In this document: positions 42,601-52,584 of the stretch, piece after piece
Position numbering within the stretch: the first letter of the stretch is position 1
Layout of the letters: the number at the start of each line of letters is the position of its first letter
Source of the DNA: Metapseudomonas boanensis
Lineage (GTDB): Bacteria; Pseudomonadota; Gammaproteobacteria; Pseudomonadales; Pseudomonadaceae
Assembly: GCF_018704125.1 (NCBI RefSeq)
Contig: NZ_JAGTIS010000003.1
Span: 248,001-312,000, forward strand
DNA length: 64,000 bases
Reading direction: 5' to 3'
The notes under the pieces: model-generated
Told to the model about the DNA's origin: nothing
What the model saw: the letters and a program-made list of their open reading frames with translations, nothing else
Databases searched by the model: none
Translations under genes and position numbers: made by a program

Positions 42601-43462
42601 TGCGCTTGCCATAGGCGCCACGCAGTTCAGGAGCGTGGAGACGCGCAACCGCACGCTTTGGCCCGCCCTTCGACCAGTCGACCCACAACTCGCCTCCGGC
42701 CTGCAATTTCTCGACACGCCAATCACGCGTCAGGCTCGCGGGCAGCCATCGGGCCCAGTCACTCTGAGGCAGGCTCAGGTAGAGCTCAGCCTCACTGTCG
42801 AGCCAGGTGTCGGCATTCAATCGGGTGCGTAAGCGCATGGCCAAGGGCTGGCCGTCCGGCAGCATCAAACGCCCATCAAGTCGCTGGCGGCTGCCAAGAC
42901 TGCGCAGTGTGAAGCCGACATAGGTCAATGTGATCGGCTCATGGGCCTGCGGCTCCAGGGTGAGCTGGCTGTTGATCAGAGACACTTGGCTGACCAGGCC
43001 CATCATCGCTTCGAGCTGGCGCGGCCCGAAAGGCGGCTGCCCGTCTTTGACGGCAAATCCTTCGACGGACCACTTGCCGCTTTTGTCCTGCAGCAGGCCA
43101 AGCTGCAAGCCATCCAGCTCCAGACGCTCGATACGCAGTTGGCGCGCCAGCAGGCTGCCAAGCATATTTGGTACGACCCGCAGTTGGTCCAGGCGGATGG
43201 CGCTATCGCCCTCTCCGAGCAGCACATCGTGGGCGATCAGCAGAGGAGCCATCGCCTCCCAGCGTCCCTCGATGCTGCCGATCTTGACCGGCTGGCCGAG
43301 TGCCGCGCTGGCCTGTGCCTCGGCCTCCGCCTGGTATGCGGCAACGAAGGGTACCAGTTCGCGGCCCAGGCTGACGTAAAGGGCAGCTAACACCAGCCCG
43401 AGTGCGCAGAACGCCAGTAACATGCGCAGGGCGGACACCAGGGCTCGTGCCAGGCGCTCCAT
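39644..43462 (-). CDS. yhdP: YhdP, giant AsmA-like lipid transport protein
   Basis: 1272 residues. One N-terminal membrane helix (about residues 12-32) and a very long periplasmic beta-rich region (DUF3971 in the middle, AsmA-like C-terminal part: FGLLNFNSIGRRLRLDFSDLLGKGLAYDRVKG). YhdP, with TamB and YdbH, carries phospholipid from inner to outer membrane in E. coli by a groove along the protein. No frameshift is visible through the full length. It is 14 bp downstream of rng. Confidence 0.93.
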   Translation of the reverse strand: MERLARALVSALRMLLAFCALGLVLAALYVSLGRELVPFVAAYQAEAEAQASAALGQPVKIGSIEGRWEAMAPLLIAHDVLLGEGDSAIRLDQLRVVPNMLGSLLARQLRIERLELDGLQLGLLQDKSGKWSVEGFAVKDGQPPFGPRQLEAMMGLVSQVSLINSQLTLEPQAHEPITLTYVGFTLRSLGSRQRLDGRLMLPDGQPLAMRLRTRLNADTWLDSEAELYLSLPQSDWARWLPASLTRDWRVEKLQAGGELWVDWSKGGPKRAVARLHAPELRGAYGKRKAVALQNFAVNAYYTRTDEGFQVLLDSLAVSVGKQRWGEVNVNLQHRAGPQAEWQVAADRLDLIPLQPVISALAPLPEQVAAALGGLKPRGSLRNLSLTYRPEVVGPERLLFSSNLSAVGVDAYRGAPAAENVSGSVSGNLEQGELRLDANDFALHLDHLFPKPWRYQKARARLTWHLDDEAFTLASPYMQVVGDEGRIAGDMLIRLMRDPLAEDYMDLRVGLRDGDATYTEKYLPTLSPGLSPALAKWLKEAIRSGAVDEGFFQYQGSLSRDAKPEARSLSLFFKVHDAELAYQPGWPVLREAKGNVFIEDTGVRIVLPAGRILDTRVSNAEANVPHVEPGQVPRLDLDAELESSFTDGLKVLQDAPIGTAPIFSGWQGQGPLSGTLKLDIPLAKGQAPRVVVDLKTRDAQLKIARPELAFSQLRGAFRYDTASGLSASDIRAQVFGREVRAKAQAEGSNGRARTRILANGQIALKDLTTWLGVTQALPASGAVPYSLNLSLDGKDSQLRIDSSLKGLAIDLPAPLGKAADEVRDTQWRMTLDGDERRYWLDYAGVASLVLAAPPGKFNDSRGVLRLGGGAARLPTGKGLRVRGRLDELDADAWMAVAKQYAPADGASTARLLSGAELEIGRFSGFGLILEDLNADLARDPEGWRLGLASARLDGQIKLPDAKDAPIDVRLRRLSFPKPPASEAEAEAKPDPFASVDPRGVPSLDVHIDQVILGDAVLGAWSFKARPNPKGIAFNELDLSLKGLRITGAAGWEGAVGASSSWYRGRLEGKNLADVLKAWNFAPTATSERFRLDADGRWPGSPAWVSLKRYSGSLDASLHKGQFAEVEGGAQALRVFGLLNFNSIGRRLRLDFSDLLGKGLAYDRVKGLLMGSEGRFVTRNPITLEGPSSGLELDGTLDLASDRIDANLLVTLPVTNNLPLAALIVGAPAIGGALFVVDKLLGDRVARVASVQYRVEGSWKDPKITFIKPFEKAR

Positions 43463-43476
43463 GTCAGTTCATGTCC

Positions 43477-44934
43477 TCAGAGCAGTACCACATCGTACTG
43501 TTCCTGGGAGTACATGGTTTCCACCTGGAACTTGATGGGCCGACCGATGAAAGCTTCGAGATCGGCGACGTTACCCGACTCTTCGTCCAGCAGGCGGTCG
43601 ACCACCTTCTGGTTGGCCAGCACCAGGTAGCCTTCTGCCTGGTAGGCGCGGGCTTCGCGGAGGATCTCGCGGAATATCTCGTAGCAGATAGTCTCGGCGG
43701 TTTTCAGCAGTCCTCGTCCCTGGCAGCAGGAGCAGGGCTCGCACAACACCTGGATCAGGCTTTCACGAGTACGTTTGCGGGTCATCTGCACCAGGCCCAG
43801 CTCGGTGATGCCGATGATGTTGGTCTTGGCGTGGTCGCGCTCGAGCTGCTTCTCCAGGGTTCGCAGTACCTGCCGCTGATGCTCCTCATCTTCCATGTCG
43901 ATGAAGTCGATGATGATGATCCCACCCAGATTGCGCAGGCGCAGCTGGCGAGCAATGGCGGTCGAGGCTTCGAGATTGGTCTTGAAGATGGTCTCTTCGA
44001 GGGTGCGGTGGCCGACGAAGGCGCCCGTGTTGACGTCGATGGTGGTCATCGCTTCCGTCGGGTCAATGATCAGGTAGCCGCCCGACTTCAGCAGCACCTT
44101 GCGTTCCAGGGCCTTCTGGATCTCATCTTCGACGCCATACAGATCGAAAATAGGCCGCTCGCCCGGATAGTGTTCCAGGCGGTCGGCGATTTCCGGCATC
44201 AATTCGTCAACGAACAGGGTGACCTTCTGGAAGGTTTCCCGCGAGTCGATACGGATCTTCTCGATACGGGGATTGACCAGGTCGCGCAGGGTGCGCAGCG
44301 CCAGGCTCAAGTCCTCATAGATGACCGAAGGCGCAGGGGCGGTCTGCATCTGCGCGGAAATCTGCTCCCAAAGGCGTCGCAGGTAACGGATGTCGACCAG
44401 GATCTCGTCCGCCCTGGCGCCATCGGCTGCGGTACGCAGGATGAAACCGCCCGCCTCCTCGATGCCTTCTGCGGCAATGCAGTCGGCCACCACCTGCTTG
44501 AGGCGATCACGTTCCGCTTCGTCCTCGATCTTCAGGGAAATGCCCACATGGCAGGTGCGGGGCATATAAACGAGGTAACGCGACGGGATCGACAGCTGAG
44601 TGGTCAGCCGTGCGCCTTTGCTACCGATCGGGTCCTTGGTGACCTGCACCACCAGGCTCTGCCCCTCATGGACCAGCGCGCTGATGCTTTCCACCGCACT
44701 GCCCTCGCGATTACTGATCTCCGAGGCATGGATGAAGGCGGCACGGTCAAGGCCGATATCGACGAAGGCCGCCTGCATGCCAGGCAACACGCGCACGACC
44801 TTGCCCTTGTAGATGTTCCCGACGATACCGCGGCGCTGGGTGCGCTCGACATGCACCTCTTGCAGGACGCCGTTCTCGACGACTGCCACGCGCGATTCCA
44901 TCGGCGTGATGTTGATCAGAATTTCTTCGCTCAT
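43477..44934 (-). CDS. rng: Ribonuclease G
   Basis: 485 residues. An S1 domain near the N-terminus (GIVGNIYKGKVVRVLPGMQAAFVDIG), catalytic Asp residues in TTIDVNTGAFVGHR and IIIIDFIDMEDEEHQ, and a zinc-link Cys cluster CEPCSCCQGRG. It lacks the long RNase E tail, so it is RNase G (CafA), active in 16S 5'-end maturation and mRNA decay. Follows maf by 9 bp. Confidence 0.97.
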   Translation of the reverse strand: MSEEILINITPMESRVAVVENGVLQEVHVERTQRRGIVGNIYKGKVVRVLPGMQAAFVDIGLDRAAFIHASEISNREGSAVESISALVHEGQSLVVQVTKDPIGSKGARLTTQLSIPSRYLVYMPRTCHVGISLKIEDEAERDRLKQVVADCIAAEGIEEAGGFILRTAADGARADEILVDIRYLRRLWEQISAQMQTAPAPSVIYEDLSLALRTLRDLVNPRIEKIRIDSRETFQKVTLFVDELMPEIADRLEHYPGERPIFDLYGVEDEIQKALERKVLLKSGGYLIIDPTEAMTTIDVNTGAFVGHRTLEETIFKTNLEASTAIARQLRLRNLGGIIIIDFIDMEDEEHQRQVLRTLEKQLERDHAKTNIIGITELGLVQMTRKRTRESLIQVLCEPCSCCQGRGLLKTAETICYEIFREILREARAYQAEGYLVLANQKVVDRLLDEESGNVADLEAFIGRPIKFQVETMYSQEQYDVVLL

Positions 44935-44943
44935 GCTGAGAAC

Positions 44944-45534
44944 CTATCGCAGGTGCTGCCAACAGGGAATACCGAAATCGGCGAGCAACTGCGCCGTCTC
45001 CAGCAGCGGTAGCCCCACTACCGCCGAGTAACTGCCTTGTAGATCACTGACGAAAACCGCGCCCAAGCCCTGGATAGCGTAGCTGCCTGCCTTGTCGGCT
45101 GGTTCGCCACTGGCCCAATAGGCTTCGCGTTCAGCAGGGGGGATTGGACGAAAGCGCACTCGACTGCTCACGACCCGAGTCAGGCAACGCTGCGAGTCGG
45201 CCACTGCCACGGCGGTGAGCACTTCGTGCTCGCGGCCGGACAGGCGCTTCAGCATCGCGAGGCAGTCTTCGCGGTCAAGCGGCTTGCCGAGGATCAGGCC
45301 GTCCAGCACCACGGCGGTGTCTGCACCGAGAACGCAGGCAGCACCGGGCTCTGCAAGACTGGCCAGGCCGGCCAGCGCCTTTTCCCGGGCCAGGCGCTCC
45401 ACATAAGCGAGCGCGGGTTCACCGGGCAGGGCAGTTTCATCGATGGTGGCGATCAGGGGAGTGTGGGGAATGCCGATCTGCGCCAGCAACTCACGCCGGC
45501 GGGGCGACCCCGAAGCCAGGTACAACGTGGCCAT
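44944..45534 (-). CDS. maf: Maf-family nucleotide pyrophosphatase
   Basis: 196 residues. Maf signature [16 protein letters not shown] at the N-terminus, [10 protein letters not shown] and [30 protein letters not shown] at the C-terminal end. Maf proteins hydrolyse dTTP/UTP or modified nucleotides. It sits between mreD and rng, the typical mreBCD-maf-rng order. GGGAGAAG precedes the ATG. Confidence 0.95.
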   Translation of the reverse strand: MATLYLASGSPRRRELLAQIGIPHTPLIATIDETALPGEPALAYVERLAREKALAGLASLAEPGAACVLGADTAVVLDGLILGKPLDREDCLAMLKRLSGREHEVLTAVAVADSQRCLTRVVSSRVRFRPIPPAEREAYWASGEPADKAGSYAIQGLGAVFVSDLQGSYSAVVGLPLLETAQLLADFGIPCWQHLR

Positions 45535-45585
45535 GCAGACTTCTCCCTGTCGAGGACAGAGGCTTGCGACATGGCCGCAAGCCGA

Positions 45586-46077
45586 TCAATTGACGTTGAG
45601 GCGGCGACTTGTGCCGCGCAATGCGGCATATACCCAGGGCCAGAGCAGTGCGCTTACGAGCGCAGGGAGCAGGAACACCAAGGTAGGTGGGCGGTTGCCC
45701 GTGAGGGCATTGAGCCACAGCTGGACCAGTTGGGCCAAACCGAAAACCACGAGTAGCACAAGACACTGCTGCCATACGGGGAACATACGCAGACGCTGAT
45801 GCAATGTCAGCACCAGAAAGGTGATCAGGGCCAGGATCAGCGCGTTTTGCCCCAGCAACGAGCCATACAGCACATCCTCGGCCAACCCCAGCATCCAGGC
45901 AGTAGTCATACCCACCCGATGTGGCAGCGCCAGGGTCCAGTAGGTGAGAAACAGCGCTAGCCAGAGCGGACGGCCGATCTCCATGAAGCTGGGCATCGGC
46001 CCGATGCTGAGCAGCAAGGCCAGGAGCAGGCTGAGCCAGATCACCCAACCGTTGTTCGAGCGCACCCCAACCATCAA
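45586..46077 (-). CDS. mreD: Rod-shape-determining protein MreD
   Basis: 163 residues with five or six membrane helices (WVIWLSLLLALLLSIGP, LALFLTYWTLALPHRVGM, LLGQNALILALITFLVL, CLVLLVVFGLAQLVQLWL). The MreD core GMTTAWMLGLAEDVLYGSLLGQNAL is present. It links MreB and MreC to the wall-synthesis complex. The start overlaps the mreC stop. Confidence 0.94.
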   Translation of the reverse strand: MMVGVRSNNGWVIWLSLLLALLLSIGPMPSFMEIGRPLWLALFLTYWTLALPHRVGMTTAWMLGLAEDVLYGSLLGQNALILALITFLVLTLHQRLRMFPVWQQCLVLLVVFGLAQLVQLWLNALTGNRPPTLVFLLPALVSALLWPWVYAALRGTSRRLNVN

Positions 46078-47090
46078 CGACTCTCCTGATTGCTCTGGGC
46101 TGCCTGGGGCTTGGCGGGCGTTGCCGCTGCCGCTGGCGGGCTCGCTGGAGCCACTGTGGCTGGCTGTGTTGCCGCTTCGGGGGCTGCGCCTGGCAGTGCC
46201 GGCTTGGCGGCCTCGCGATCAGCCGCTTCCTGGGCGACGGCCGCATCATTGGCACGCTGCTCCGGACTGCGGGTATCGGAGAACACCAGGAGCATGTAAC
46301 GGCTGCGGTTCAAGGCAGCCGTCGGGACGGCCCGCACAATGGCAAAGGGCTGGCCGGAGTCGTGGATGACCTCTTTCACCGTCGCAACCGGGTAACCGGC
46401 CGGGAAGCGCTGCCCAAGACCGGAACTCACCAACAGGTCACCTTCCTTGATGTCGGCGGTATCCGCTACATGGCGCAACTCCAGACGTTCCGGGTTGCCG
46501 GTACCGCTGGCGATGGCACGCAGACCGTTGCGGTTGACCTGCACAGGAATGCTATGGGTCGTGTCGGTCAGCAACAGCACGCGGGCGGTGTAGGGCATCA
46601 CTTCGACCACCTGCCCCATCAGGCCTCGCGCATCGAGCACCGGCTGACCGAGGAACACACCATCCTTCTCGCCCTTGTCGATCAGGATACGGTGGGTGAA
46701 CGGGTTGGGATCGACGCCGATCAACTCACCCACCAGGACCTTTTCATCCACCAGTGCGGAGGAGTTGAGCAATTCGCGCAGGCGCACGTTCTGCTCGGTC
46801 AGGGTGGCCAGCTTCTGCAGGCGACGCTGCATCAAAAGCGCTTCGGCCTTGAGCTTCTCGTTTTCGGCAACCAGGGCGGTGCGACTGCTGAACTGGTCAC
46901 TGACCCCATCCCAAGCCCTGATCGGCAGGTCTGCCAGCCAGTAGAAGGGGGTCAGCACCAAGCCCATCTGGCTGCGCAGAGGCTTGAGGGTTTCGAAGCG
47001 GGCATCGACCACCATCAGCGCAGCCGATAGCACGGCGAACACCAACAGGCGCACGCCGAGCGAAGGTCCCTTGGTAAATAGCGGCTTGAT
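46074..47090 (-). CDS. mreC: Rod-shape-determining protein MreC, apparent AUC start
   Basis: Proposed 338 residues. The first canonical start in frame is GTG at 47054, but the 12 codons before it read [I]KPLFTKGPSLG, matching the N-terminus of E. coli MreC (MKPIFSRGPSL). The matching initiator position is an ATC at 47088-47090, with AGGAG six bases upstream and an in-frame TAG just before that. A membrane helix (LLVFAVLSAALMVV), a coiled coil (about residues 70-115), the MreC beta domains and a Pro/Ala-rich tail follow. MreC is the periplasmic scaffold of the elongasome. If GTG is used instead the protein has 326 residues. Confidence 0.93.
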   Translation of the reverse strand: MKPLFTKGPSLGVRLLVFAVLSAALMVVDARFETLKPLRSQMGLVLTPFYWLADLPIRAWDGVSDQFSSRTALVAENEKLKAEALLMQRRLQKLATLTEQNVRLRELLNSSALVDEKVLVGELIGVDPNPFTHRILIDKGEKDGVFLGQPVLDARGLMGQVVEVMPYTARVLLLTDTTHSIPVQVNRNGLRAIASGTGNPERLELRHVADTADIKEGDLLVSSGLGQRFPAGYPVATVKEVIHDSGQPFAIVRAVPTAALNRSRYMLLVFSDTRSPEQRANDAAVAQEAADREAAKPALPGAAPEAATQPATVAPASPPAAAATPAKPQAAQSNQESR

Positions 47091-47123
47091 GGCCCGCTCC
47101 TATGGCTGAGTAGCTCCCCGACC

Positions 47124-48173
<1,050 letters not shown>

Positions 48174-48380
48174 CTAGGCAACGCGTGGGTAAAAAAGTGC
48201 GGCAAACTCTAACAACCACGGGGATTTTGGGCAAGGCGCCGATATGTTAGATTGCCTGTTTTTCCGGGCCGACAAGGCCCATCAACGCGGCCTTTGACCG
48301 CCTGTTCGCGGCACCGTTCCCCGCTCGCTTCCCGTTCGGCCGGCAGCCCGCGCTGGCCGCATCTAAGTTGGAGACCCCCG

Positions 48381-48668
48381 ATGGCGCTTGAACGCTCCGA
48401 CGTGGAAAAAATCGCCCATCTCGCCCGACTGGGCCTGAACGAGGCCGATATCCCGCGTACCACCGAGACCCTGAACAATATCCTCGGCCTGATCGATGCG
48501 ATGCAGGCCGTGGACACCGACGGAATCGAACCCCTGGCCCACCCGCTGGAAGCCACCCAGCGCCTGCGTGCCGACCGGGTCACCGAGGAGAACCACCGCG
48601 ATGCCTACCAGGCCATCGCGCCGGCCGTCGAAAACGGTCTTTACCTCGTGCCCAAAGTCATCGAATAA
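48381..48668 (+). CDS. gatC: Glutamyl-tRNA(Gln)/Asp-tRNA(Asn) amidotransferase subunit C
   Basis: 95 residues from the ATG at 48381 with GGAG six bases upstream. Family pattern [46 protein letters not shown] and RADRVTEEN. It is the small belt-like subunit stabilising GatA-GatB. First gene of gatCAB. Confidence 0.96.
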   Translation: MALERSDVEKIAHLARLGLNEADIPRTTETLNNILGLIDAMQAVDTDGIEPLAHPLEATQRLRADRVTEENHRDAYQAIAPAVENGLYLVPKVIE

Positions 48669-48683
48669 AGGAAAGGGTTCCCC

Positions 48684-50135
48684 ATGCATCAATTGACCCT
48701 GGCCGAGATCGCCCGCAGCCTCAACGCCAAAGATTTCTCCGCCGAAGAGCTGACCCGAACGCTGCTGGCGCGCATCCAGCAGCTCGATCCGCAACTGAAC
48801 AGCTTCATCAGCGTCACGGAAGAACAGGCCATCGCCCAGGCCAAGGCCGCCGACGCCCGTCGTGCCACTGGTGAGGCTGGCGCGCTGCTCGGCGCTCCCA
48901 TCGCCCACAAGGACCTGTTCTGCACCCTGGACGTCCGCACCAGCTGCGGCTCGAAGATCCTCGACAACTTCAAGGCGCCCTACGACGCCACCGTCGTTGC
49001 CAAGCTCCAGGCCGCCGGCGCAGTCAGCCTCGGCAAGCTGAACATGGACGAGTTCGCCATGGGTTCGTCCAACGAATCCAGCTATTACGGCGCCGTGAAG
49101 AACCCCTGGAATCTCGAGCGCGTGCCTGGCGGATCCAGCGGCGGCTCCGCCGCTGCCGTCGCCGCCCGCCTGATACCGGCCGCAACCGGTACCGACACCG
49201 GCGGCTCGATCCGCCAGCCGGCAGCCCTCACCAACCTTACCGGCATCAAGCCCACCTATGGCCGCGTGTCGCGCTGGGGCATGATCGCCTACGCCTCCAG
49301 CCTCGACCAGGGCGGCCCGCTGGCCCGCACTGCCGAGGATTGCGCCCTGTTGCTGGGCGGCATGGCCGGCTTCGACCCGAAAGACTCCACCTGCGTCGAC
49401 CAGCCCGTGGACGACTACCTGGCTGGCCTGAACCAGCCGTTGGCCGGGCTGCGCATCGGTCTGCCAAAGGAATATTTCGGCGCTGGCCTCGATTCGCGCA
49501 TTGCCGACGCCGTGCTGGCAGTGGTCGAAGAGCTGAAGAAGCTTGGCGCCACCGTCAAGGACATCAGCCTGCCGAACATGCAGCATGCGATCCCGGCCTA
49601 TTACGTGATCGCCCCGGCGGAAGCCTCCTCCAACCTGTCGCGCTTCGATGGCGTACGCTTCGGCTACCGCTGCGAGAACCCGCAGAATCTGGAAGACCTG
49701 TACAAGCGCTCGCGTGCCGAAGGCTTCGGTGCCGAAGTGAAGCGCCGCATCATGGTTGGTGCCTATGCCCTTTCCGCCGGCTACTACGACGCGTACTACC
49801 TGAAGGCACAGAAAATCCGCCGCCTGATCAAGAACGACTTCATGGCCGCCTTCGGCGAAGTCGACGTGATCCTCGGGCCGACCACGCCCAACCCGGCCTG
49901 GAAGCTCGGCGAGAAGAACAACGACCCGGTCGCGCAGTACCTGGAAGACATCTACACGATCACCGCCAACCTTGCCGGTATCCCGGGCCTGTCCATGCCG
50001 GCCGGTTTTGTCGACGGTCTGCCGGTGGGTGTTCAGCTGCTCGCTCCCTACTTCCAGGAAGGCCGCCTGCTCAACGTCGCGCATCAGTATCAGCAGGCCA
50101 CCGACTGGCATAAACAAGCTCCGGCCGGCTTCTAA
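48684..50135 (+). CDS. gatA: Amidotransferase subunit A
   Basis: 483 residues, amidase signature family. The Ser-cisSer-Lys triad is in APIAHKDLF (Lys), [14 protein letters not shown] and [12 protein letters not shown]. It releases ammonia from glutamine and feeds it to GatB, which amidates mischarged Glu-tRNA(Gln) or Asp-tRNA(Asn). Follows gatC by 15 bp. Confidence 0.98.
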   Translation: MHQLTLAEIARSLNAKDFSAEELTRTLLARIQQLDPQLNSFISVTEEQAIAQAKAADARRATGEAGALLGAPIAHKDLFCTLDVRTSCGSKILDNFKAPYDATVVAKLQAAGAVSLGKLNMDEFAMGSSNESSYYGAVKNPWNLERVPGGSSGGSAAAVAARLIPAATGTDTGGSIRQPAALTNLTGIKPTYGRVSRWGMIAYASSLDQGGPLARTAEDCALLLGGMAGFDPKDSTCVDQPVDDYLAGLNQPLAGLRIGLPKEYFGAGLDSRIADAVLAVVEELKKLGATVKDISLPNMQHAIPAYYVIAPAEASSNLSRFDGVRFGYRCENPQNLEDLYKRSRAEGFGAEVKRRIMVGAYALSAGYYDAYYLKAQKIRRLIKNDFMAAFGEVDVILGPTTPNPAWKLGEKNNDPVAQYLEDIYTITANLAGIPGLSMPAGFVDGLPVGVQLLAPYFQEGRLLNVAHQYQQATDWHKQAPAGF

Positions 50136-50161
50136 GCCTTGGCCCAGCCAGACATCCCCTC

Positions 50162-50208
50162 CCCCTCTCCCTTCATGGAGAGGATGGCCCAAAGGGCCGG
50201 GAGAGGGG
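50162..50208. repeat. Nested inverted repeat between gatA and gatB
   Basis: A perfect 10-bp stem CCCCTCTCCC/GGGAGAGGGG encloses a smaller GGCCC-AAA-GGGCC hairpin. It is in the 107-bp gatA-gatB gap, while the other gat genes are only 15 bp apart. It resembles a dispersed REP-type element inserted in the operon; no T run follows. Confidence 0.65.
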
Positions 50209-50242
50209 CTGCGCTGGCACCGCAGGATTGAGGAACACCACA

Positions 50243-51688
50243 ATGCAATGGGAAACCGTGATCGGGCTGGAAATCCACGCACAGCTCACCACCCAATCGA
50301 AGATTTTCTCCGGCAGTGCCACCACCTTCGGTGCAGAGCCGAACACCCAGGCCAGCCTGGTTGACCTCGGCATGCCCGGCACCCTGCCAGTACTGAACGA
50401 GGAAGCGGTGCGCATGGCCTGCAAGTTCGGCCTGGCCATCGACGCCGAGATCGCCGAACAGAACATCTTCGCTCGCAAGAACTACTTCTATCCGGACCTG
50501 CCCAAGGGCTACCAGACCAGCCAGTTCGAGCATCCGATCGTTGGCAAGGGCCATCTGGACGTCACCCTTGACGACGGCACGGTCAAGCGCATCGGCATCA
50601 CCCGCGCGCATCTGGAAGAAGACGCCGGCAAGAGCCTGCACGAAGACTTCCACGGCATGACCGGCATTGACCTCAATCGCGCCGGCACCCCGCTGCTGGA
50701 GATCGTCTCCGAGCCGGACATCCGCAGTGCCAAGGAGGCCGTGGCCTACGTCAAGGCCATCCACGCCCTCGTGCGCTACCTCGGCATCTGCGACGGCAAC
50801 ATGGCCGAAGGCTCGCTGCGTTGCGACTGCAACGTTTCCGTGCGCCCGAAAGGCCAGGAAGCCTTCGGCACCCGCGCCGAGATCAAGAACGTCAACTCCT
50901 TCCGCTTCATCGAGAAGGCGATCAACCATGAGATCCAGCGCCAGATCGAACTGATCGAGGACGGTGGCAAGGTCGTCCAGGAAACCCGCCTGTACGACCC
51001 GAACAAGGACGAAACCCGCTCCATGCGCGGCAAGGAAGAAGCCAACGACTACCGTTACTTCCCCTGCCCCGATCTGCTGCCGGTGGTCATCGAACGTAGC
51101 TTCCTCGACGACGTGCGCGCCAGCCTGCCGGAACTCCCGCCGCAGAAGCGCGAGCGCTTCCAGAACGAGTTCGGCCTATCTACCTACGACGCCAGCGTGC
51201 TCTCCGCCAGCCGCGAAGTGGCCGACTACTTCGAAGCGGTGTTCAAGGCCTGCGGCGATGCCAAGCTGGCGGCCAACTGGGTCATGGTCGAGCTGTCCAG
51301 CCTACTCAACAAGGAAGGCCTGGAGATCGACCAGTCGCCGGTCTCCGCCGAACAACTGGGCGGCATGATCCTGCGCATCAAGGACAACACCATCTCCGGC
51401 AAGATCGCCAAGATGGTCTTCGAAGCCATGGCTGCCGGTGAGGGCAGCGCCGACGAGATCATCGAGAAAAAGGGCCTCAAGCAGGTTACCGACTCCGGCG
51501 CCATCGAGGCGATGCTCGACGAAGTCCTGGCCGCCAACGCCGCCCAGGTCGAGCAGTACCGTGCCAGCGATGAAGCCAAGCGCGGCAAGATGTTCGGCTT
51601 CTTCGTCGGCCAGGCCATGAAAGCCTCCAAGGGCAAGGCCAACCCGGGCCAAGTGAACGATTTGCTGAAGAAAAAGCTCGAAGACTGA
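50243..51688 (+). CDS. gatB: Amidotransferase subunit B
   Basis: 481 residues from the ATG at 50243 ([15 protein letters not shown]); a TTG five codons upstream is possible but not family-like. Conserved are [57 protein letters not shown] and the C-terminal tRNA-binding YqeY-like tail (residues about 330-481). It holds the kinase/transamidase site. A 28-bp palindrome lies 35 bp downstream. Confidence 0.98.
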   Translation: MQWETVIGLEIHAQLTTQSKIFSGSATTFGAEPNTQASLVDLGMPGTLPVLNEEAVRMACKFGLAIDAEIAEQNIFARKNYFYPDLPKGYQTSQFEHPIVGKGHLDVTLDDGTVKRIGITRAHLEEDAGKSLHEDFHGMTGIDLNRAGTPLLEIVSEPDIRSAKEAVAYVKAIHALVRYLGICDGNMAEGSLRCDCNVSVRPKGQEAFGTRAEIKNVNSFRFIEKAINHEIQRQIELIEDGGKVVQETRLYDPNKDETRSMRGKEEANDYRYFPCPDLLPVVIERSFLDDVRASLPELPPQKRERFQNEFGLSTYDASVLSASREVADYFEAVFKACGDAKLAANWVMVELSSLLNKEGLEIDQSPVSAEQLGGMILRIKDNTISGKIAKMVFEAMAAGEGSADEIIEKKGLKQVTDSGAIEAMLDEVLAANAAQVEQYRASDEAKRGKMFGFFVGQAMKASKGKANPGQVNDLLKKKLED

Positions 51689-51722
51689 ACCGGGCCAATT
51701 GTCAGCGGACAGCCGATGAGTC

Positions 51723-51750
51723 TGTAGGAGCGAGCTTGCTCGCTCCTACA
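51723..51750. repeat. REP palindrome after gatB
   Basis: Perfect inverted repeat TGTAGGAGCGAGC-TT-GCTCGCTCCTACA. The GTAGGAGCGAGC core is the familiar Pseudomonas extragenic palindrome type. Its position just after gatB and before the next gene's ribosome site suits a transcript-end or gyrase/integration element. Confidence 0.8.
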
Positions 51751-51787
51751 AGGGGTGGCCCTATCCCGGTACAAAGGAGCCTTCGTC

Positions 51788-52171
51788 ATGCAGCGCCTGC
51801 TTTGCATCCTCGCCTTCACCGGCCTGCTCGCCGGCTGCGCCTACAACCCTTTTGGCCAAGGAAGCGGCACGCCTGGTGACTACCGTGCCGAAGGCAAGGC
51901 CTCCTACTACGGCGCCCGGCACCACGGCAAACGCACCGCCAGCGGTGAACGCTTCAACCAGAACTCGCTGACCGCCGCACATCGTACCCTGTCGTTTGGC
52001 ACCCGGGTAAGGGTGACCAACCTCAGGAACGACCGCTCGGTGGTGGTTCGCATCAACGACCGTGGGCCTTATTCACGCAGCCGCATCATCGACGTCTCGC
52101 GCAAGGCCGCAGAGAGCCTCGGCATGCTGCGTGCCGGCGTCGTGCCGGTGCGGGTGGAGAGCCTCGACTGA
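51788..52171 (+). CDS. Small RlpA-like lipoprotein
   Basis: 127 residues from the ATG at 51788 with AAGGAG upstream. The lipobox LLAGC puts the lipidated Cys at about residue 17. The rest is one double-psi beta-barrel domain of the RlpA type (GKASYYGARHHGKRTASGERFNQNSLTAAHRTLSFGTRVRVTN, INDRGPYSRSRIIDVSRKAAESLG) with the His and Asp used by RlpA lytic transglycosylases. No SPOR domain is present. Probably a wall-acting or OM-anchored protein. Confidence 0.9.
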   Translation: MQRLLCILAFTGLLAGCAYNPFGQGSGTPGDYRAEGKASYYGARHHGKRTASGERFNQNSLTAAHRTLSFGTRVRVTNLRNDRSVVVRINDRGPYSRSRIIDVSRKAAESLGMLRAGVVPVRVESLD

Positions 52172-52184
52172 CAGGAGAACGACA

Positions 52185-52562
52185 ATGAACGATGAACAAC
52201 AGCGGGGCCTGCAGGTGCGCCGCGAAGTCATGGGCGATGCCTTCGTCGACCGAGCCATGGGCAACGCCACCGACTTCACCCAACCGTTGCAAGACTTCGT
52301 CAACGAACACGCCTGGGGCGCGGTCTGGGCCCGCGAAGGGCTGCCGCGCAAGACCCGCAGCCTGATCACTCTCGCCGCGCTGACTGCGCTGAAATGCCCG
52401 CAAGAACTCAAAGGTCATGTACGCGGCGCACTGAACAACGGCTGCACGGTGGAGGAAATTCGCGAAGCGCTGCTGCACTGTGCAGTTTATGCCGGCGTCC
52501 CCGCCGCCATCGATGCCTTCCGCGCCGCCCAGGAAGTGATCGACGACTATCAGAAGGGCTGA
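52185..52562 (+). CDS. Carboxymuconolactone decarboxylase-family protein
   Basis: 125 residues, PcaC-like length. The CMD fold is shown by EGLPRKTRSLITLAALTAL and VEEIREALLHCAVYAGVPAAIDAFRAA. The CxxC pair of the AhpD branch is absent, so a peroxidase role is unlikely. No protocatechuate-pathway genes are nearby, so decarboxylase function is not supported by context. 13 bp after the lipoprotein gene. Confidence 0.85.
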   Translation: MNDEQQRGLQVRREVMGDAFVDRAMGNATDFTQPLQDFVNEHAWGAVWAREGLPRKTRSLITLAALTALKCPQELKGHVRGALNNGCTVEEIREALLHCAVYAGVPAAIDAFRAAQEVIDDYQKG

Positions 52563-52584
52563 GTCGACCCAGCCCCGGAGGACT

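Noticed and set aside
39644-43462. Plus-strand open frames inside yhdP (for example 41366-42253)
   Set aside because: They run antisense to a continuous 1272-residue AsmA-like protein and have no domains.
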